64,000 nucleotides of DNA from positions 310,001-374,000 of the forward strand of contig NZ_CP080096.1 in NCBI RefSeq assembly GCF_019428685.1, read 5' to 3'. The position numbers were made by a program, and so were the translations under genes. Below the pieces are notes generated by a model that worked only from the letters and a program-made list of their open reading frames with translations, was not told the origin of the DNA and made no database searches. Numbering within the stretch: the first letter of the stretch is position 1; each line of letters starts with the position of its first letter. This stretch comes from Paraburkholderia edwinii (GTDB lineage: Bacteria; Pseudomonadota; Gammaproteobacteria; Burkholderiales; Burkholderiaceae). Positions 59,929-64,000 of this stretch are shown here, one piece after another.

Positions 59929-60909
59929 TTAGTCTGCTGAAGCGCCGGATTGAGAAACTGCCAGCTGGGTTGCGATCCGTTCGTCTCTCGCGAGCGCGAA
60001 AGGCAGCCGGCTCGTGATCAGATCGATCCATGCGCGCGTTTTGGCGGGTAGCAACCGGCGTGAAGGAATGAGCAGATACACGCCGACTTCAGGGGTGCGC
60101 CATCGAGGTAAGACCGGGACAAGCCGGCCTGATCGAAGACTATCGATGACAACCCAGGAGGGAAAGAGGCCGATGCCCAAACCGGCAAGCGCGGCAAGCA
60201 ACACCGCGTCGGGCGTATCGCAATCGAGGACACTTCGCACCGGCACGCTGACCGTCGATACGCCTTCAGTTAGCTCCCAATATCGCGCGGGTACGCTGGT
60301 CAGTTTGATACAACTGTGCGCAAGCAGATCTTCAGGGCGTGTCGGCGTTCCATGCTGGGCGAGATAGTCGGGGCTTGCGCACAGCAGCGCGCGTGCTCCC
60401 GCAACTTTCCGCCCGACCAGCGACGACGCGGTCAGGTCGGACGCGAAAAACAGACTTGAATCGATGCCTTCGGCGAGGATGTCCGGCGGGTACTGTCGAG
60501 TCAGATACTCGACTTTCACACCCGGGTATCGTTGTGCGTATTCGACGATGACCGGTTGCACATAGTGCCGGCCGAGGCTCGTCATGGACGATACCCTGAG
60601 CGTGCCGGCCGGGCGTACGACCGTGTCTCGCGCTTCGCCTTCCGCTTCTTCGACCAGTTCGAGGATCGTCCGACATTTGCGCAGATACTGCTCGCCCGCG
60701 GCCGTTAGCGTCACGCTCCGCGCGTTTCGATGCAGCAATTTCGTGCCGAGCCGAAGCTCGAGCTCCGCGATCATCCGCGAGACTTGCGGAGGCGTGAGGT
60801 TCGACTGACGGGCCGCGGCGGTAAAGCCGCGGGCATCGACGACGGCAACGAACAGGCGCATCGCATGCAGTAAGCCGGAATTCAGGCGTGTTCTTGACGG
60901 AGCGGCCAT
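59929..60909 (-). CDS. LysR-family transcriptional regulator
   Basis: A 326-residue LTTR of the DsdC/CrgA-like common type: LHAMRLFVAVVDARGFTAAARQSNLTPPQVSRMIAELELRLGTKLLHRNARSVTLTAAG, effector domain with GTLRVSSMTSLGRHYVQPV and ALAGLGIGLFPSWVV. Regulators with the RVSSMTSLGRHYV pattern are often linked to oxidoreductases or efflux. The esterase gene lies downstream on the same strand with an inverted repeat between them; an AraC gene is divergent. Effector unknown. Confidence 0.92.
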   Translation of the reverse strand: MAAPSRTRLNSGLLHAMRLFVAVVDARGFTAAARQSNLTPPQVSRMIAELELRLGTKLLHRNARSVTLTAAGEQYLRKCRTILELVEEAEGEARDTVVRPAGTLRVSSMTSLGRHYVQPVIVEYAQRYPGVKVEYLTRQYPPDILAEGIDSSLFFASDLTASSLVGRKVAGARALLCASPDYLAQHGTPTRPEDLLAHSCIKLTSVPARYWELTEGVSTVSVPVRSVLDCDTPDAVLLAALAGLGIGLFPSWVVIDSLRSGRLVPVLPRWRTPEVGVYLLIPSRRLLPAKTRAWIDLITSRLPFALARDERIATQLAVSQSGASAD

Positions 60910-61114
60910 CGGTTGCAGGTTCTCGTGCGTCGATCGTTGCTTTAACGCTCGCCAGTATACTGACGGCCCCCTTTCGGCCCTGGCGCAAAATGATCATTTT
61001 TTTGAAGCTAACGCGCATCTCATCGCACGCGACACGCGCCTCGCTGCCAGCGGGCCTGCTTTGATGTCGCTATAATTTTCCGGCGCAGGCACAGGCTTTC
61101 GTTAGGAGAGGGAA

Positions 61115-61969
61115 GTGAGGCTTCACAGTGCAGAGCTTGTATCGCGAACCACGGCAAACTGGGACGGCGTAAGCGCGGAAATTGTCGACCGCCGGTTCGG
61201 TGCCCGCCCCGCGGAGCTCTACACGCTCTCGACGCGGCACGCGGTCTACGTCGAACTCACCGATGGCATCGTGTGCGAACGGGAAGTGGTCGGGTTCCAT
61301 AGCCACCGGTATATCTCCCGTATGCATCTGTTGTCGTTCCGGCCCGCCGGCTCAACGCTTCGCGGTACCGCAAGCGGTTCGGGAATCCACTCCTATGGCG
61401 TCGTGTTTATCGATCCGGAGTGCGAGCATTTGCGCCAGCCTCTTGCTCAGATCGGCAACGAGTGGACGCCCTTCACCGCGCTAAGAAACCAGCAGATCTG
61501 GGATGAAATGGCGCCCTTGCTTGCGGAGTGTGCGGCGGCTGACGCCAGGAAGCGTCCGCTCGCCCGATTCTATGCCGTGGGGCGGGCGATTGCGTTGCTC
61601 GCGTTGCTGGCCGACGAAACCGGACAGGCCTCGTACGCCGGCAGCGGCGACCGCCGCGTCAGGAGCGCCCTCGCGTGGATTCACGACAACCTGACCCACG
61701 AGTTCACGCTCGAGCATCTCGCCGATGTCGCGAATACCAGCGCCTCACAACTCGTGAGACTGTTTCGCAAATCGCTCGGATTGACGCCGATGGCGTATGT
61801 CTCGCAGCGGCGCATCCGCGAAGCGCAGCGGCTGCTCGCGAGTTCTTCAATGTCCGTCGAACAGATCGCCATTCATCTCGGCTACTCTGATCAAAGCCAT
61901 TTCACCAACCGGTTCCGGGCGAATACGGGCGTAACGCCCGCTGTATTCCGGCGCGAACGACGCGCATGA
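61115..61969 (+). CDS. AraC-family transcriptional regulator
   Basis: A 284-residue regulator starting at GTG 61115, preceded by an excellent AGGAGAGGGAA. The first 170 residues form a cupin-like sensor region (AVYVELTDGIVCEREVVGFHSHRY). The C-terminal 100 residues carry two AraC helix-turn-helix units (FTLEHLADVANTSASQLVRLFRKSLGLTPMAYVSQRRIREAQRLL and MSVEQIAIHLGYSDQSHFTNRFRANTGVTPAVFR). Divergent from the LysR at 59929. Signal and targets unknown. Confidence 0.92.
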   Translation: MRLHSAELVSRTTANWDGVSAEIVDRRFGARPAELYTLSTRHAVYVELTDGIVCEREVVGFHSHRYISRMHLLSFRPAGSTLRGTASGSGIHSYGVVFIDPECEHLRQPLAQIGNEWTPFTALRNQQIWDEMAPLLAECAAADARKRPLARFYAVGRAIALLALLADETGQASYAGSGDRRVRSALAWIHDNLTHEFTLEHLADVANTSASQLVRLFRKSLGLTPMAYVSQRRIREAQRLLASSSMSVEQIAIHLGYSDQSHFTNRFRANTGVTPAVFRRERRA

Positions 61970-62032
61970 TGCGAAGCGACGCATCGAAAAACGAACTACA
62001 CGCCGGGCATCCGCTGTAGTCTGGACTGCTGC

Positions 62033-62986
62033 CTACCTGTGCGCCTGGCGAAACGCCATCGGCGATACGCCGAAGGTCTCCTTGAACACGCGGCTAAAGT
62101 GCGCGGCATCGCTGAAGCCCCAGCTAAACGCGATATCGGTGATGCTGCGGCGGCTGCGCGGATCCGCGAGTTCCGTCCGGCACCTGGCGAGACGCCGGGA
62201 GCGGCACCAGCCCGCCACGGTCAGTTGCCGCTCGTTGAAGGCCCGCTGCAGATATCGAACCGAAACGCCGAAGCGGCTGGCGATCGCGACCGGTGTCAGT
62301 TCAGGATCGTCAAGCCGTTGCTCCATATAGCGCATCACGCGCGACAAAAATTCGTCCTTCGGCGACGCGGCGCTTTCGCGCACGCGTACGGCGATCGTCG
62401 ACGCGAGCAGATCCAATGTGGTGTCGATGCAGGACGCGAGCGGCTCGGTGCCGCGTTCGATTACGTCATCCGCGAGCGTCGTCATCCAGCTTCCGAGCAG
62501 TGCGCCGACCGGGCTGCCCGCTTCGATGCGCAATCCGTCGTAGGAAATCGCTTTTGGAACCACCTGCTGGAAATGTTGAAGCGGCACCACCATGCAAAGC
62601 TTACGGAACGGTTCGGGCATCGCGAATCTTGCCTGGTAGCCGCTAAACCAGAACGCGATATCGCCCGGTGCGATCACGGTGAGGGCGCCGTTGCGCTCGT
62701 AGATCGTTCGGCCCGCGCGCTGATAGGTGATGCCGATAAACGCATCGATGTCCCGGTTCAACTGCCGCTCGCCGCGTAGCGCGGCAAGCGGAGCGCCCGA
62801 CACGGACAGTGCCCTGATCCGGCCTACGTTTCGCTGCACGAGGTTTACTGAAGGCGGCGGCGCTGCATCGATCAGACAGACGTCCCAGCTGACATGGTCG
62901 ATATGCATGGCGTGGTGGAGTTCGTCGCCCTCGAAGTGCAGGTGAGGCGCGGTGGCTGCATCAGCGGTACTGAGTGGTTCGTCCAT
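62033..62986 (-). CDS. AraC-family regulator (AraC-like ligand-binding domain)
   Basis: A 317-residue regulator with an N-terminal AraC_binding_2-like domain (RQLNRDIDAFIGITYQRAGRTIYERNGALTVIAPGDIAFWFSG), as in regulators of aromatic or nitrile catabolism, and a C-terminal AraC helix-turn-helix pair (LTPVAIASRFGVSVRYLQRAFNERQLTVAGWCRSRRL and SITDIAFSWGFSDAAHFSRVFKETFGVSPMAFR). ATG 62986 is chosen where the domain begins; the frame is open far upstream without coding character. Divergent from the alpha/beta-hydrolase gene, its most likely target. Confidence 0.9.
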   Translation of the reverse strand: MDEPLSTADAATAPHLHFEGDELHHAMHIDHVSWDVCLIDAAPPPSVNLVQRNVGRIRALSVSGAPLAALRGERQLNRDIDAFIGITYQRAGRTIYERNGALTVIAPGDIAFWFSGYQARFAMPEPFRKLCMVVPLQHFQQVVPKAISYDGLRIEAGSPVGALLGSWMTTLADDVIERGTEPLASCIDTTLDLLASTIAVRVRESAASPKDEFLSRVMRYMEQRLDDPELTPVAIASRFGVSVRYLQRAFNERQLTVAGWCRSRRLARCRTELADPRSRRSITDIAFSWGFSDAAHFSRVFKETFGVSPMAFRQAHR

Positions 62987-63211
62987 CGAGGCTTCATTCG
63001 AACTGCGGAAGGAGCGGCAAATCATCCTAATACACGTGCCGATCGGAAACCGCGAGAAACCACGAGAAATCGTACACGCTTCGCACATTTCGCCGGCCCT
63101 TCGCATCTGGCGCACCCGCAAAAGTGTGCGGACGCGCCACGACATGCGGCAGAACAGCTCTCTAACTAACATTTCGACAACGTTAAATTTTCGAGTCGAT
63201 ACGGACAACAC

Positions 63212-64000
63212 ATGACCGGCAAATTTCATGAAGATGGTCAGAAACCTAGCGGCAGCGTGCCACCGTTTGGCGACGAGCCGTCGACGCAAGCGGTCAAGCT
63301 GCCGTTTGTTCTTGTGCATGGCGGCTGGTGGGGCGCCTGGTCTTTTGAACGACTGATTCCCTTGCTCATGAGCCGCGGCCATGCAGCCCTTGCGCGAGAC
63401 CTTCCGGGGCATGGACTCAACGCGCGATTTCCGTCGTCGTATATGCGTCGCCCGATGGAACGGGCATCCTTTGAAAGCGAGCAATCACCGAATGCGCAAT
63501 TCACGAGAGACGAATACGTCGATGCGATTCTCGGCGCGATTGATTGCGTGAGTGCATTTGGTAACGGCCAGGTCGTACTCGTCGGACACAGCATGTCTGG
63601 AGCGCTGATATCCATGGTGGCCGAGCGTTGTCCCGAACGCATCGCGAAGCTCGTCTATCTCTCGGCATTCATGCCGCGGACCGGCACCGCGATTGTCGAC
63701 TATATCCATGCACCGGAGAACGAAGGTCAGCTGATTCCCCTTTTGTTTACAGGCGATCCTGCCGCGACGGGCGCATTGCGCATCGATCATCGTGCCGACG
63801 ATCTGGCGTCGCGCGAAACCGGACGGCGTGCATTCTGTGGCGACATGAGCGAGGGGGGCTATCACGCCCTCGTCAATCTGACGACTCCCGACGAAGCGGC
63901 CGCACCCATGGCAACGCCGGTCCAGACCACCGTGGAACGATGGGGCAGCGTGGAACGCCACTACATCATGTGTCTGCAAGATTATGCGATCCGGCCGGCG
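63212..64000 (+). CDS. Alpha/beta-hydrolase, 5' part (cut by window edge)
   Basis: Open through all 263 codons to the right edge without a stop. After a 30-residue leader it has the esterase/hydroxynitrile-lyase-like start VLVHGGWWGAWSFERLIPLL, DLPGHGLN and the nucleophile elbow LVGHSMSGAL. The family hydrolyses esters or cleaves cyanohydrins and carotenoid- or salicylate-like esters; the C-terminal His is beyond the window. No clear ribosome site. Divergent from the AraC gene at 62033, with 225 bp between. Confidence 0.82.
   Translation, partial: MTGKFHEDGQKPSGSVPPFGDEPSTQAVKLPFVLVHGGWWGAWSFERLIPLLMSRGHAALARDLPGHGLNARFPSSYMRRPMERASFESEQSPNAQFTRDEYVDAILGAIDCVSAFGNGQVVLVGHSMSGALISMVAERCPERIAKLVYLSAFMPRTGTAIVDYIHAPENEGQLIPLLFTGDPAATGALRIDHRADDLASRETGRRAFCGDMSEGGYHALVNLTTPDEAAAPMATPVQTTVERWGSVERHYIMCLQDYAIRPA

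Noticed and set aside
1..64000. Search for CRISPR arrays, tRNA genes, insertion-sequence ends and phage genes
   Set aside because: No regularly spaced repeats of CRISPR length, no tRNA-like cloverleaf, and no transposase, integrase or phage-type proteins were recognised.

Overview
The window looks like chromosome or megaplasmid sequence from a Burkholderia-type betaproteobacterium (Burkholderia/Paraburkholderia/Caballeronia group). It is GC-rich with dense, short-spaced genes. It carries a Burkholderia-style trimeric porin, a fucose-lectin (LecB family) domain, a very high density of LysR regulators, and many oxidoreductases. The genus is inference; no rRNA or other phylogenetic marker lies in the window. 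I see no tRNA, rRNA, insertion sequence, prophage or CRISPR array.

Left part (1-22.8 kb): the 5' end of a flagellin gene, then a small SKWP-type repeat protein resembling plant-pathogen type III effectors. After these come a secreted royal-jelly/gluconolactonase-like propeller, a porin, an MFS exporter behind a three-copy repeat array, a YeeE/YedE sulfur-compound transporter, a VOC protein, an aldo/keto reductase, a CoA-acylating methylmalonate-semialdehyde dehydrogenase (mmsA), an HdeD membrane protein fused to a putative permuted papain-like domain, and an isochorismatase-family hydrolase. Next are two very small metal-chaperone-like proteins, DUF2306 and CPBP membrane proteins, a CPA1 Na+/H+ antiporter, a secreted TIGR03118-type protein and a large lipoprotein (SdiA-regulated-like propeller, two Ig-like domains, lamin-tail-like domain).

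Middle part (22.9-38 kb): a metallo-beta-lactamase-fold hydrolase, a MocR/PdxR regulator, a BBE-type flavoprotein with an MFS exporter, and an aldehyde dehydrogenase broken by a one-base frameshift. These are followed by a LysR/YajO-like AKR/YwrO-like quinone reductase module, a LecB-type lectin fused to an unknown N-terminal domain, and RidA. A compact divergent module follows: LysR versus TauE/SafE - AhpD-like - LysE exporter, with a perfect 9-bp-arm palindrome between them. A DkgA-like AKR closes the block.

Signalling block (38-44.5 kb): a FixJ-type response regulator followed by a 1852-residue protein with a Ser/Thr kinase-like domain (lacking key catalytic residues), a large AAA/TPR-like region, GAF, PAS and a histidine kinase. 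A second, paralogous FixJ-type regulator lies alone at 58 kb.

Right part (44.5-64 kb): repeated LysR-plus-enzyme modules. These include an HPP-like membrane protein with an AhpD-like protein, an amidase, an S9 peptidase, and a ketopantoate-reductase-like protein divergent from a LysR and an Old Yellow Enzyme. Further on are a GNAT, a bestrophin-like DUF4239 protein, an esterase, two AraC regulators and the 5' part of an alpha/beta hydrolase. Overall the region reads as an accessory, stress- and xenobiotic-responsive oxidoreductase island with host- or surface-interaction genes (flagellin, SKWP protein, lectin, porin). The substrates of most enzymes cannot be told from sequence.
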